From the NCBI GenBank assembly GCA_027079305.1, contig JALWVU010000055.1, forward strand, positions 310,001-374,000: a DNA stretch of 64,000 bases. Reading direction: 5' to 3'. The notes under the pieces are model-generated. The model had not been told where the DNA came from, ran no database searches, and was given only the letters and a program-made list of their open reading frames with translations. This DNA is from Aquificaceae bacterium. Lineage in GTDB: Bacteria > Aquificota > Aquificia > Aquificales > Aquificaceae. Positions within the stretch are counted from its first letter, which is position 1. Each line of letters opens with the position of its first letter. Both the position numbers and the translations under genes were made by a program. This document shows, piece after piece, positions 43,349 through 52,890 of the stretch.

Positions 43349-45219
43349 GCTCTGCGTATAAGCCTTCTAACAGCTATCAGAATACCCACTATCAGCCAAA
43401 GGGCAGGGACACCGTTAAATGATGTGCACCCTCCTACAGTTACCGTAGTCCCTTCCTTTGTATCCACCTTCTGAGCTACTTGGACCGTAACGGTGGCAGG
43501 TATAGACCTGTTTTGATCCATATAATCCTGTAGCCAGTATGTAATCAGGTAAAAGTCCTCATTGATATGTACTGAATAGTTGTCGCTGTTATAGGGCTCT
43601 TGTGTATATACAAAGATATGCTCGCAAATGTCTCCGGGGGCAATAGTAGTGGAAGCGGAAGAGTTATTATTTGAACTATAAGCACATTCTATACTATTCA
43701 ATTCACTAAGATTGTTGTTATTTCCGGCGGCAGATATTCTATCCACATTAAAACCTTTAATAGTAACCGGTAACAAGGTATTGTTCTTGAATCTTACTGT
43801 GACATAGAAGGTTCCCCCATCAGCACTGATGGGTATGTATATATCCTCCGGATAAAAAGTCAGTCTTGGTGTGGGAACTATGGTAAAGTTCATCCCGAGC
43901 GCTCCCGAAGAGAAACCTATTCTTGTTGCCACAGCTTTGTTAAGCTGTATTCTGTACGCTGGATCTGGAGAGATTGATATCCATCCTTCCCTTCTATAAT
44001 GCGCATTAGAAAGCAATATAGTTCCCTCCCTGCTGACTATCATGTAAATCTCAGGCCCGAGAGCCTTATTAATAGCTATACCTTTAAAAGTGAGAGGAGG
44101 GATCACCTGCCAGGAGCCGTCTCTCGAGCCAGCAAGAGAACCGTTTTCCTCCGGCTTCAGGAAAATAGGAACCTTCACGACAGCGCTTCCCCGCGGATAT
44201 ATCTCGTAGAATAGACCATTCTGGCCAACAGCTATAAAGACGTTACCTCTATCCCAGATTACATCATATATAGGATCTATGGGTGCCATAGACTTCGGGA
44301 TTTCTACAGTATCATTAAGGGAAGGATCGAACTTATAGTATCTGTTTATTTCCCTTGCTTTAAAGTATGTGCTAAAGTTGCTGTTCCAATGGCCAATTAG
44401 ATCCCTCATGTCCACGTAGTATACTTTTCCCAAGTCACCCACAATAACTATGTAATTATTGTTGGCAGCTATACCGTATAGGAATGTGTGTATGCTACTG
44501 TTATCGCTCTTTCTCTTTAATCTGAACACATATTTGCCCCTATATTTTACCTCCCTGATATTCTCCACAATACTGCCTGAATTCGATTGCGGTAGAACTA
44601 CCTGAGTTATTGTGAATTTGCATATTCTGCCGTCATCACCCACACCTATAAATACACCGCTCCCTATGTGTTCTATGGCCAGTATATCGTCACCACAGAA
44701 TGTAGAGGAGAGTTCTTTAACATACCACTTGCCATTGTAAAAGGCAGCTATCACTACGATACCTTCATCACCCGAAGCAACAAAGACGGGCGCCTGAGTT
44801 AAATTGTTTCCAATTTTTACGTTTATCAATCCTCCAGCAACCGTCCATAGCTTTCTTGAGAAGAAAGTGATATTTTGTGGGTTTGTATAATTCTTTGGAA
44901 GAGGATACCATGTGAATCCCCCATCAAGTGAGACTACAAGGATTCCATAGCCGGTTTCCTGTTGGGGATCTCCAAGTCCGCCTGCTACTACAACTATATC
45001 ATAGTTTTGGTCTTGTGAAGGATTGTAGTGTTGATAGGTTAAATCGTATGTATAAACCATATTACATTGAGGCATAAAACACTGAAAGAGGTCTTTCATT
45101 ATATCCATAACTCCGAAAAACTCAAAGCCCCATTTTGTAAATTTCTTGGGGCTGAATCCAATACCAAAGATTAAACCTGGTATTGCAAAAAGAGCAACAA
45201 ATAACACCTTAAGCCTCAT
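43333..45219 (-). CDS. Secreted beta-propeller protein with C-terminal sorting-like tail
   Basis: 628 residues, AT-rich and Asn-rich unlike the neighbours. Signal peptide (VLFVALFAIPGLIFG). Repeated beta-propeller blades with VxGDxG-type turns: VVVAGGLGDP, SLDGGFTWYP (a classic Asp-box), VASGDEGIVV, IGVGDDGRIC, IVGDLGKVYYVD, AVGQNGLFYE and IVSREGTILL, as in BNR/Ycf48-like repeats. The C-terminus is VGGCTSFNGVPALWL, a hydrophobic helix and a cluster of Arg (RRLIRR), the Gly-Gly-Cys plus helix plus basic layout of CTERM sorting signals. Function unknown; likely outer-surface protein. Confidence 0.7.
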   Translation of the reverse strand: MRLKVLFVALFAIPGLIFGIGFSPKKFTKWGFEFFGVMDIMKDLFQCFMPQCNMVYTYDLTYQHYNPSQDQNYDIVVVAGGLGDPQQETGYGILVVSLDGGFTWYPLPKNYTNPQNITFFSRKLWTVAGGLINVKIGNNLTQAPVFVASGDEGIVVIAAFYNGKWYVKELSSTFCGDDILAIEHIGSGVFIGVGDDGRICKFTITQVVLPQSNSGSIVENIREVKYRGKYVFRLKRKSDNSSIHTFLYGIAANNNYIVIVGDLGKVYYVDMRDLIGHWNSNFSTYFKAREINRYYKFDPSLNDTVEIPKSMAPIDPIYDVIWDRGNVFIAVGQNGLFYEIYPRGSAVVKVPIFLKPEENGSLAGSRDGSWQVIPPLTFKGIAINKALGPEIYMIVSREGTILLSNAHYRREGWISISPDPAYRIQLNKAVATRIGFSSGALGMNFTIVPTPRLTFYPEDIYIPISADGGTFYVTVRFKNNTLLPVTIKGFNVDRISAAGNNNNLSELNSIECAYSSNNNSSASTTIAPGDICEHIFVYTQEPYNSDNYSVHINEDFYLITYWLQDYMDQNRSIPATVTVQVAQKVDTKEGTTVTVGGCTSFNGVPALWLIVGILIAVRRLIRRAYSSL

Positions 45220-45381
45220 GATCTACCCCCTTAAGCAGGTTTTCTGTGTTAAATAAATACCTGTATCTCTTTGACTTGTCTATTTTATTCACTTAAATCC
45301 TTATTAAGTTAAGTTATTTAAGAATATACTAAACCTCTAACTTGAAACTACCCAACTTGAATGGTGTAATATTACTCCCAG

Positions 45382-46803
45382 ATGGCGCCTCCTGAAGAGA
45401 TCTCAGAAATTCTATTGACAGCCAAGGGTATAACCGACAACTCCAAGGAAGTAAAGGAGGGCTTTGTCTTCTTTGCGGTCAGAGGATCAAAGTTCGACGG
45501 ACACAATTTTATAGGAGAAGCCTTTAAGAGGGGAGCGGTAGTCGCGGTTGTGGAAAGGGAGGTGGAGGGATGTGAAGGTAAGCTTCTGAAGGTTGACAAC
45601 ACGAGAAGGGTCCTTGCGGAGAGCGCCCACTTTTTCTTTGGAGAACCATCCCATAAGCTCAACGTGGTGGGTGTTACCGGAACTAACGGCAAGACTACGA
45701 CCACCTACATAATCGAAAGTATGCTAAGGGAAGCTGGATTTAAAGCAGGCCTTATAGGAACCGTTCAATACAGGCTCGGAGAAAAAGTTCTGGGGGAGGG
45801 CAGGACCACACCTGATCCTGTAACATGGCACAGGACGCTCGGACAGATGCTCGATATGGGAGCTACCCATGTGGTCGCGGAAGTGTCCTCTCATGCCCTT
45901 GATCAGTATAGAGTTTGGGGAACGAAATTTGAGGCGGTTATCTTCACAAACCTTACACAGGACCATCTCGATTACCACGGGAACATGGAAAGCTACTTCC
46001 TTTCAAAAAGGAGACTCTTCTCAGATTACGAATACGAGTTTGCTGTTGTGAACGCGGACGACCCATACGGAAGGAGGCTACTGAAAGATTTAAAGGATAA
46101 AGCTGTAAGCTACGGGAGAGAAGGAGATCTCCGGATAATCGAGTTTGAGACCGGTTTTGAAGGGTCTAAGATATCCGTAGAATTGGGCTCCAGAACCTTC
46201 AAGTTCAGGTCCAGCCTAATAGGGGAGTTCCAGGCCTACAACCTTTCGGCTGCTATCGCCTACGCTTTAAAAAGGGGACTTGATCCGGAAGCTATACAGA
46301 AGGCCCTCGAAAACATCTTCGTTCCGGGAAGGTTTGAGGTCTACAGATCGGAAATAGGTTTTCTCGTTGTTATAGACTACGCCCACACCCCAGACGCGGT
46401 AGACAACGTTCTTAAAACCATAAAGAAGCTTTCAAAGGGCAAAGTCATAACCGTATTCGGAGCTGGCGGGGACAGGGACAGAGGAAAGAGACCTCTTATG
46501 GGAGAGGCTTCTGAAAGGTGGAGTGACCTTATCGTTATTACATCCGATAATCCCAGGTTTGAAGATCCAAGAAGAATAATAAAAGACATCCTCAAGGGCA
46601 TAAAGGATAAGAAGAAAGTCCTCGTGATAGAGGACAGAAGGGAAGCTATAGAAGAAGCTATAAAAAGAGCGAGGGAGGGTGATGTGGTTGCCATCCTTGG
46701 CAAAGGGCATGAGGGTTATCAGGAGATCGAAGGAGTAAAATATCCCTTCAGCGATGCCCGGGTGGTCAGAGAGATCCTTGAAGGAGGTGCGAATGTCCTG
46801 TGA
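45382..46803 (+). CDS. murE: UDP-MurNAc-tripeptide ligase MurE (DAP-adding)
   Basis: Adds the third amino acid to the peptidoglycan stem. 473 residues. N-terminal ITDNSKEVKEGFVFFAVRG, ATP P-loop VTGTNGKTTTTYI, Lys-containing VFTNLTQDHLDYHG and DNPRFEDP at about 392-399; the DNPR motif marks meso-diaminopimelate-adding enzymes. Start at 45382 has no clear Shine-Dalgarno; TTGAAA (45342) and TAATAT (45367) are a weak candidate promoter that would leave almost no leader. Followed by two overlapping small genes. Confidence 0.93.
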   Translation: MAPPEEISEILLTAKGITDNSKEVKEGFVFFAVRGSKFDGHNFIGEAFKRGAVVAVVEREVEGCEGKLLKVDNTRRVLAESAHFFFGEPSHKLNVVGVTGTNGKTTTTYIIESMLREAGFKAGLIGTVQYRLGEKVLGEGRTTPDPVTWHRTLGQMLDMGATHVVAEVSSHALDQYRVWGTKFEAVIFTNLTQDHLDYHGNMESYFLSKRRLFSDYEYEFAVVNADDPYGRRLLKDLKDKAVSYGREGDLRIIEFETGFEGSKISVELGSRTFKFRSSLIGEFQAYNLSAAIAYALKRGLDPEAIQKALENIFVPGRFEVYRSEIGFLVVIDYAHTPDAVDNVLKTIKKLSKGKVITVFGAGGDRDRGKRPLMGEASERWSDLIVITSDNPRFEDPRRIIKDILKGIKDKKKVLVIEDRREAIEEAIKRAREGDVVAILGKGHEGYQEIEGVKYPFSDARVVREILEGGANVL

Positions 46804-47056
46804 TTTTGAGGGCCTTTACTATAACGTCAAACAGGAACTTCTCGATGTGTTCAGAGAGGCGGACAAGCCCGTTCCGAGGGTTAAAATAAAGGATCTTAAA
46901 TCCGCACGACTCTGCGGACTTGTGAACCTCGCCAAGATGATCCTCTACTTCGAGACCCTGGGTATAGTGGTAGTTGTGAACAAGGACGAACCCTACCAGA
47001 ACTGGGAGATAGATGTTCTCGCCCAAGTTCTCGACGTTCTGTTCGAGCAGATATGA
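46793..47056 (+). CDS. Conserved small protein, unknown
   Basis: 87 residues from ATG 46793, preceded by GGAGGTGCGA and overlapping the murE stop by 11 nt. Helical start (LYYNVKQELLDVFREADKP), KIKDLKSARLCGLVNLAKMIL and a mostly hydrophobic C-terminus. No family recognised. Next gene overlaps by 4 nt (ATGA), so it is part of a murE-X-phosphatase unit. Confidence 0.6.
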   Translation: MSCDFEGLYYNVKQELLDVFREADKPVPRVKIKDLKSARLCGLVNLAKMILYFETLGIVVVVNKDEPYQNWEIDVLAQVLDVLFEQI

Positions 47057-47658
47057 AGAAGTATATATACCTCGTAAGACACGCCCAGAGCGAATTCAAC
47101 GAAAAGGGTATATTCCAGGGAAGTCTCGACAGCGATCTTACCCCCCTCGGCTTCGTGCAGGCGAGGATGGTGGCGAAGTTCTTGGAGGGTGAAGGTATAG
47201 AGCTTGTTATAAGCTCACCCCAGAGAAGAGCTTACAAGACCGCCCTAACCATCTCGGACGTCCTTGATGTTAGGCTGGAGGTGGACGAGAGGATACGGGA
47301 GATGTCCTTCGGTATTCTGGAGGGAAGGAACTTCTGGGAGCTTTTTGAGAAGGAAAAGGAGATGATGCTTAGCTGGCTCAGAAATCCTGTAGAGGCTCCT
47401 CTTCCCACACAGGAGCCTATGGATGCGTTCGAGAAGAGAGTTCTAAGCTTTCTCGATGACCTCAAAAGCAGGAAGGAAACAAGCATAGTGGTGGTGGCCC
47501 ACGGAGGAACCCTACACGCTATCGTCTGTCTCGCCCTCGGCCTTGGCCTTGAAAAGCTGTGGCACGTTCATATGGACAACACAGGGGTGAGCCTGCTGGA
47601 GATGGAGGGTGAAAGCTTCAGACTCGCTTACCTTAACAGGCTCTGCCACTTACTCTGA
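47053..47658 (+). CDS. Histidine phosphatase superfamily protein
   Basis: 201 residues. Catalytic motif RHAQSEFNEKGIFQGSLDSDL at the N-terminus (phospho-accepting His in RHA), SSPQRRAYKTA (second Arg), and VVVAHGGTLHAI (second His). Phosphoglycerate mutase-like fold; in Hydrogenobacter a related branch is a metal-independent phosphoserine phosphatase, so serine synthesis is possible, but other cobalamin or sugar phosphatases look alike. Overlaps the M23 gene by 9 nt in convergent orientation. Confidence 0.82.
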   Translation: MKKYIYLVRHAQSEFNEKGIFQGSLDSDLTPLGFVQARMVAKFLEGEGIELVISSPQRRAYKTALTISDVLDVRLEVDERIREMSFGILEGRNFWELFEKEKEMMLSWLRNPVEAPLPTQEPMDAFEKRVLSFLDDLKSRKETSIVVVAHGGTLHAIVCLALGLGLEKLWHVHMDNTGVSLLEMEGESFRLAYLNRLCHLL

Positions 47659-48936
47659 AAAGGCAGGCTCTATCCTGGTTCTTATCCACTTCCTGTCCCA
47701 CCACTCTAAAGGTGTGACCTCGTATCCGTCTATGAGAATTCCGAAATGTAAGTGATCTCCGAAGGCGAGGCCGGTGGTGTCCGTGTATCCTATGAGCTGA
47801 CCCTTTCTGACGATGTCTCCCTCCTTGACCTTGAAGTCCGCAAGATGAGCATACAGACTCATCAGTCCGTATCCGTGGTCTATTATCACCGTGTTCCCGT
47901 ATATGCCGAGATCGCCTGCAAAGACCACCTTCCCTGTGTTTGCAGCTACCACTCTGGCGTTTTTAACGGAGGCAAGATCGTAGCCCAAATGCCAGCTTTT
48001 GCTTATGAGCCTGCCCCTGTAGGTGTATCTCCTTTTCTCTCCGTATCTGGAAAGAACCTTGCTGTTTCTGAGCTGGAGGAACTTGCCTCTCCAGAACCTC
48101 TGTGGTTCAGACTTACTTCCTATCTGGCGAATCTTCTCCTCGTTTTGTTTTCTAACCTCCTCGTTGACCTTCTTAAAGAGGCTCACGAAGTCTATGTTTT
48201 CGAGATCTCCACCAACTATGGTGTGAAGTTTGGCGGTTATTACCCTTTCCTTTCCCCTGAGCTCTATCCAAACGGTCTTGAAGTTGTTCCTCTTTATGCC
48301 TGTTCCGAGGGGTAGAACGGTTCTATTCCCTACATCGTCCACCGCAACCACCTTTATTACGTCCCTTGGAGAGGCCGTGACGGGCACTCCGAAGAGAGAT
48401 ATATAGACGTTATCCCCTACTCTGTAGGATCTAAACTTCCTACCTCCCACTTCCACGTAGAGCTCCGCAGGTTCGCTCAGCCTCGCCCTTATTCCTCCGG
48501 AACCACCCTGCAGAACCATGTAGGGCGCGTAGATGAGCTGGATCCTCGGGGGCTGGGTGTCTATCTTTGCCCGCACTTCGAAGCTGTCCTTGAGTAGAAA
48601 GAACCTCCTGAGCTCCACCACTATCCTCGCGTCGCCGTCCTTAAGGCCCAGTTCCTTAGGCTCCACCGTAAAGCTGACTTCGTTCACCCTGGATGGCAGT
48701 TTTCCTTCGAACAGAACCACCTCCCTGCTTCCCTGAATAGCCACAACGGACACTCTGTCCACGTAAGCCCTCGGTGATACTATCAGGCTAACTTCCTTCT
48801 TTTTAGGGAGCTTTTTCAAATTCTCGAGGCCTTCTACCCGAGGCTTCAGGAAGAAGACGTTGTATACGGTGAAACCTACTATCCCTATCAGGGCGAGAAA
48901 GACCACCGTTCTGATCAGTTTTCTAATTCCCTGCAT
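47650..48936 (-). CDS. M23 family metallopeptidase with long periplasmic N-domain
   Basis: 428 residues. Membrane anchor (about 8-28, LIRTVVFLALIGIVGFTVYN), then two or three beta domains of Ig-like character, and a C-terminal LytM domain: KSWHLGYDLASVKNA (His, Asp), VVAANTGKVVFAGDLGIYGN, YGLMSLYAHLADF and GDHLHFGILID (HxH). Zinc ligands complete. Second wall peptidase in the window; no bactofilin next to it. Last gene of the minus operon; start overlaps prmA by 14 nt. Confidence 0.87.
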   Translation of the reverse strand: MQGIRKLIRTVVFLALIGIVGFTVYNVFFLKPRVEGLENLKKLPKKKEVSLIVSPRAYVDRVSVVAIQGSREVVLFEGKLPSRVNEVSFTVEPKELGLKDGDARIVVELRRFFLLKDSFEVRAKIDTQPPRIQLIYAPYMVLQGGSGGIRARLSEPAELYVEVGGRKFRSYRVGDNVYISLFGVPVTASPRDVIKVVAVDDVGNRTVLPLGTGIKRNNFKTVWIELRGKERVITAKLHTIVGGDLENIDFVSLFKKVNEEVRKQNEEKIRQIGSKSEPQRFWRGKFLQLRNSKVLSRYGEKRRYTYRGRLISKSWHLGYDLASVKNARVVAANTGKVVFAGDLGIYGNTVIIDHGYGLMSLYAHLADFKVKEGDIVRKGQLIGYTDTTGLAFGDHLHFGILIDGYEVTPLEWWDRKWIRTRIEPAFSE

Positions 48937-49663
48937 CTCCCACCCCTACGCAGAACCAGTCTTGATCCTCCAATATTCTATCCGCTTTCATGCCCCTTTG
49001 TTCAAGCATCTTCAGAAACTCCTTCAGTTCCTCCCTTCTGTATAGTCCTGAGAAGATGGCCCGCCTTTTAAAAAGAGGAATAATGTTGTCCAGTTCCTTC
49101 CTGAATATGGGAAGCTCGAGGTTCGCCACGATAAGATCAAAGCTCTCCTCTACATCGGAAGGACCCGCAAGCCTGCACTCTATACTGACGCAGTTCAGCT
49201 CAGCGTTCTCCCTGCAGGATCTTATCGCCTCCTCACTTATGTCTATGCCCAGAACTCTACCCGCACCTGCCTTCTTAGCAACTATGGAGAGTATCCCGCT
49301 CCCAGTTCCCACGTCCAGGACCGATTCTCCTTCTTTTAAATACTCTCTGACAAGCTTTATGCAGAGCTTGGTGGTGGGATGGAGACCCGTCCCGAAGGCC
49401 ATTCCGGGATTTATGAAGATTGGAACCTTCCAGGGTGGCATTATCACAAACTCTTCCACCTCAACGGGACCGAAGCTCTCCCTCCACCTTTGCCAGTCTT
49501 CGGAAACTTCTTCAACCCTGATAGGTTTAAGATCTTTCAGGGGTGTGTAGGTAGCCACAATAACCTCTTGGTCCTCCCTTTTCAGGACCTCTAAGGGTGC
49601 CGGTTCCTCCGCAAGGATTTCTCCCAGTTTTAACTCCGGGAGTCTGTATATGAATCTCTTCAA
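48923..49663 (-). CDS. prmA: Ribosomal protein L11 methyltransferase
   Basis: Methylates L11 lysines. 246 residues from TTG 49663 (TTGA overlap with the hydrolase stop). Family motif MAFGTGLHPTTKLCIKLV (about 88-105), SAM motif VLDVGTGSGILSIVAKKAGA, IDISEEAIRSCREN and the Asn-Leu-Glu of VANLELPIFR in place of the usual NI/NL. N-terminal domain short, as in Thermus-like forms. Good match. Confidence 0.88.
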   Translation of the reverse strand: MKRFIYRLPELKLGEILAEEPAPLEVLKREDQEVIVATYTPLKDLKPIRVEEVSEDWQRWRESFGPVEVEEFVIMPPWKVPIFINPGMAFGTGLHPTTKLCIKLVREYLKEGESVLDVGTGSGILSIVAKKAGAGRVLGIDISEEAIRSCRENAELNCVSIECRLAGPSDVEESFDLIVANLELPIFRKELDNIIPLFKRRAIFSGLYRREELKEFLKMLEQRGMKADRILEDQDWFCVGVGDAGN

Positions 49664-50418
49664 AGAACTTTCCTCAGGAACTCTAAGAGAACTCCGTTGA
49701 AACCTTCAGGATTTTCGAAGGGAGGGAGATGGGCGGAGTTCTCAAGCTCTATGTAGTGAGCACCCTTTATGCCTTCCGCGATCTTTCTAACAACTTCTGG
49801 AGGGGTGACCTTCTCATCGTCCTTACCCGCTACCACGAGGGTGGGTAGGTCTATCTGGGAAAGCAGGTCCGTATTGTCCCGTCTTTCCGCGAGCGCCCTG
49901 AGTGTTTTCACTATCCCCTCCTTCGTAGCCTTCTCCATCATACACCTCAGATGATTCATCTTACCCTGATCCTTTTTTGTCGCAGGGGAGGTCTGATTCT
50001 CGAGCATGGTGTTCACTAAGAAGGAAGTTCCTTCCTCCTTCACCCTGCCTATCAGGTTGTAGCGGATCTTCTTACCTTCCTCCGTTTCTCCCTCCGCCCT
50101 GGTGGCAACGAATACGAGACCTCCCAGAAGCTCTCTGTATCTCCTGAAGAGATCGAACATTATGTAGCCTCCCATGCTGTCTCCCACGGGAACGATCTTC
50201 TTCACTCCGAGGGAGTTTATCTTTGAAACCACAAAGTCTGTGAGCCTCTCCACGCTCACTTCTCCGGGGAGAGGCGGTTCATAACCAAAGCCAGGGTAGT
50301 CAAGGGCTATGTAAGGTATACCCTCACCTTCAAGGGCCTTGAACTGATGAACGAACATCTCCTTGTTGAGAGGGAAGGCGTGTAGGAAGAGAACCGCTTT
50401 GGGAAGGTGGACTCTCAT
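49660..50418 (-). CDS. Alpha/beta hydrolase
   Basis: 252 residues. Canonical fold: oxyanion/HGF-like LHAFPLNKEMF, ALDYPGFGYEP, nucleophile elbow VGDSMGGYIMF (Ser), acid VAGKDDEKVTP and His in NSAHLPPFENPEGF. Carboxylesterase or acyl hydrolase; substrate unknown. Two-base spacing from ispD. Confidence 0.85.
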   Translation of the reverse strand: MRVHLPKAVLFLHAFPLNKEMFVHQFKALEGEGIPYIALDYPGFGYEPPLPGEVSVERLTDFVVSKINSLGVKKIVPVGDSMGGYIMFDLFRRYRELLGGLVFVATRAEGETEEGKKIRYNLIGRVKEEGTSFLVNTMLENQTSPATKKDQGKMNHLRCMMEKATKEGIVKTLRALAERRDNTDLLSQIDLPTLVVAGKDDEKVTPPEVVRKIAEGIKGAHYIELENSAHLPPFENPEGFNGVLLEFLRKVL

Positions 50419-50419
50419 A

Positions 50420-51058
50420 TCACACCTCCTTGCTCAGGAGCTTCTCTAAAAACTGCAGATCCTCTCTATAAGTAACCTTCACGTTCCAGTAGGACCCCAT
50501 GACGACCCCCACCCTGTAGCCGTATCTCTCCAAAAGGCTTGCGTCGTCGGTCCCGTAGAAGCCCTCGTTCCTGGCCCTGAAGTGGCACTCGAGGAGAACC
50601 TTCCTTTTGAAAGCCTGAGGAGTTTGAGATAGCCAAATATGAGAGCGGTCTACCGTCCTTAAAACGGTTTCGTTGGAGACTTCCTTTATGGTGTCCCTGG
50701 AGGGGACCGCCACTATCTTTCCATCGAACTCTCCCAGGTTCGAGACCTCCCTGAACATCTCCTCCGTGGCCAAGGGCCTCGCGGCGTCGTGGATAACAAC
50801 CACCTCCGCCTCAGTTTCGAGTATTCCATTTAGAACCGAGTCCTGCCTTTCTTTGCCACCTTCTACCTTCTTTACACCTTCTGGAACCGATACCCTCGAG
50901 ATGGCATCCCTCGGAAGGACAAGGATAACCTCATCGAAGATCTTTAGGGCCTTCTCCACCGAATACATGAAGAGGGGCTTCCCCTGGATCTCTATAAACT
51001 GCTTCCTCAGCCCCAGCCTTCTGCCTTCGCCCGCCGCAAGGATGACGCAGGCTTTCAT
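50420..51058 (-). CDS. ispD: 2-C-methyl-D-erythritol 4-phosphate cytidylyltransferase
   Basis: MEP-pathway step giving CDP-methylerythritol. 212 residues, a little short. CTP motif VILAAGEGRRLGLRKQFIE, KPLFMYSVEKAL, VVIHDAARPLA (substrate-binding Asp-Ala-Arg), LSQTPQAFKRKVLLE and TDDASLLERYG. Start overlaps the preceding gene's stop (ATGA). Only MEP-pathway gene in the window. Confidence 0.9.
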   Translation of the reverse strand: MKACVILAAGEGRRLGLRKQFIEIQGKPLFMYSVEKALKIFDEVILVLPRDAISRVSVPEGVKKVEGGKERQDSVLNGILETEAEVVVIHDAARPLATEEMFREVSNLGEFDGKIVAVPSRDTIKEVSNETVLRTVDRSHIWLSQTPQAFKRKVLLECHFRARNEGFYGTDDASLLERYGYRVGVVMGSYWNVKVTYREDLQFLEKLLSKEV

Positions 51059-51417
51059 ACCTCCTCTCTCATGCGCTCTATGCGCGTGAGGATAAGCTCT
51101 GAGAAGTCTTCGGACTCTTTGGTGATTATTTTAAGCCCGCTCTCCGACTCGAAGACGTATCCGTATAGCTTGAGGCCTTTAACGTCCGCCTCGAGGGCTT
51201 CCCTCGTGGTCCTGTCGAGGAACTTCTTTACGCTCTCCTTGTCCTCTAGGTCCACATCCTGCTCGGAGACCTCTATCTCCTCCTCCTCGAAGTCACCCTC
51301 CTGAGGAACGAAGACCGCGTACACTACGGTCTCTTCCTCCCGGGGGAAGTCCGGATCTTCTATCATCAACTTGAAGAGTTCTTCCACCTTGGCCCTCATC
51401 TGGTGCCTTATGCTCAT
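51055..51417 (-). CDS. Conserved acidic protein, unknown
   Basis: 120 residues from ATG 51417, six bases after GGAGG (a TTG at 51423 has poor spacing). A cytoplasmic, acidic protein with helix-strand pattern: RHQMRAKVEELFKLMIEDP, FEEEEIEVSEQDVDLEDKESV, LKLYGYVFESESGLKIITKES. No family recognised. Between aldehyde dehydrogenase and ispD. Confidence 0.6.
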   Translation of the reverse strand: MSIRHQMRAKVEELFKLMIEDPDFPREEETVVYAVFVPQEGDFEEEEIEVSEQDVDLEDKESVKKFLDRTTREALEADVKGLKLYGYVFESESGLKIITKESEDFSELILTRIERMREEV

Positions 51418-51429
51418 GGGCAACCTCCT

Positions 51430-52860
51430 TCAGGTTAAATCAAATATAACCGTCTTTATCTCCGTGTAGTCCTCCACCGCGAATTTGGGCCCCTCCCTTC
51501 CTATCCCAGAGTTCTTGAATCCTCCGTATGGCTGGTGATCCACCCTGAAGGTGGGACCCTCGTTTATGAGGACTCCACCAACTTCGGCCTTCTTTATAAA
51601 CTCCCAGGCTACCTTTATGTCTTTCGTGAACACCCCCAGCTGGAGTCCGTATTCGGAGCTGTTCACGAGATCGAGGGCCTCCTCCACTTCCCTGTAGGGA
51701 TCCACGATCACCACGGGGGCGAAGGCCTCTTCTTTAAAGAGCTTCGTCTCGGGCGGTACCAAGGAGACCACCGTGGGCTCGAAAAGGGCGGTCTTCTCAC
51801 CGCGGGGAGCACCTCCCACCTCTACCTTAGCACCTTTCTCGAGTGCCTCACCGATCCATTCCTGAACCCTGACAACCTCCGAACCGCTTATCATAGGACC
51901 CACGTCGGTGCTCTCGTCCATGGGATCTCCGACTTTAAGGGCCTTCACCTTTTCCTTCATGATTTCCACGAACCTTTCGAACACCTCCTCGTGGACGAAC
52001 ACCCTCTGGACGGAGATGCAAACCTGACCCGCTATAGCGTAGCCTCCGAGAACCGCTTTTTGGGCGGCCTTCTCCAGATCCCCGTCCCTGTGGACCACTA
52101 TAGCGGAGTTCGAACCGAGCTCCAGGACCACCTTCTTTATCCCAACCTGACGGGTTATGAGCTCCCCCACCTTCTTGCTCCCTGTGAAAGAAACGACCCT
52201 CACGTCGGGATGGGTGGTCATGGCCTTTCCAACGTCCCCGTATCCGGGAATCACCGATAGGGCTTTCGGGGGCACCCCCGCCTCTAAGAGGACTTCCGCG
52301 AGCATTAGGGGAGTCAGAGGTGTTCTTTCGGAGGGCTTGAGCACCACCGCATTACCGCAGGCGAGGGCGGGAGCCACCTTGTGCATGGAAAGGTTCAGGG
52401 GGAAGTTGAAGGGGGTTATGGCGGAAACTATCCCTACCGGGACCCTTATGTAGAAGCCCACCTTGCCCACGCCGTTGGGGTGTGCGTCTATAGGGAAGGT
52501 CTCGCCGTTCAGCCTCTTTGCCTCCTCCGCGGAGAATATTAAGGTCTGTATTGCCCTCTGGACTTCCGTCCTCGCCTCCTTTATGGTCTTTCCAACTTCT
52601 AAGACAAGCGTCCTTGCGAACTCCTCCGCCCTTTTCCTGAGTATCTCCGCAGCCCTCATCAGAATCTCGTATCTCTGGTAGGCGGTCAGGGAAGAGATCT
52701 CTTTAAAACCCTCCTTGGCCACTTCTACCGCTCTGTTTACGTCCTCTTCAGTTCCCTGCGGGACTTTTCCTATCACCTCACCCGTGTAGGGATACACCAC
52801 CTCTATCTTCTGGGGGCTGTCCACCCACTCACCGCCCACGAGCATCCTCTTCTCGATCAT
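51430..52860 (-). CDS. Aldehyde dehydrogenase family protein
   Basis: 476 residues. NAD(P) fold with ITPFNFPLNLSMHKVAPALA, FTGSKKVGELI, the Glu motif VVLELGSNSAIVV, and catalytic Cys in IAGQVCISVQRVFV. PYGGFKNSGIGREGPKFAVEDYTE at the end (split here: PYGGFKNSGIGREG). Closest by feel to lactaldehyde/glyceraldehyde-3-P-type thermophile enzymes; substrate not provable. The Gly normally after ELG is Ser (ELGS). Confidence 0.85.
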   Translation of the reverse strand: MIEKRMLVGGEWVDSPQKIEVVYPYTGEVIGKVPQGTEEDVNRAVEVAKEGFKEISSLTAYQRYEILMRAAEILRKRAEEFARTLVLEVGKTIKEARTEVQRAIQTLIFSAEEAKRLNGETFPIDAHPNGVGKVGFYIRVPVGIVSAITPFNFPLNLSMHKVAPALACGNAVVLKPSERTPLTPLMLAEVLLEAGVPPKALSVIPGYGDVGKAMTTHPDVRVVSFTGSKKVGELITRQVGIKKVVLELGSNSAIVVHRDGDLEKAAQKAVLGGYAIAGQVCISVQRVFVHEEVFERFVEIMKEKVKALKVGDPMDESTDVGPMISGSEVVRVQEWIGEALEKGAKVEVGGAPRGEKTALFEPTVVSLVPPETKLFKEEAFAPVVIVDPYREVEEALDLVNSSEYGLQLGVFTKDIKVAWEFIKKAEVGGVLINEGPTFRVDHQPYGGFKNSGIGREGPKFAVEDYTEIKTVIFDLT

Positions 52861-52890
52861 GGCCCTGCCCTCCGGTGGAATAATTTAAAA

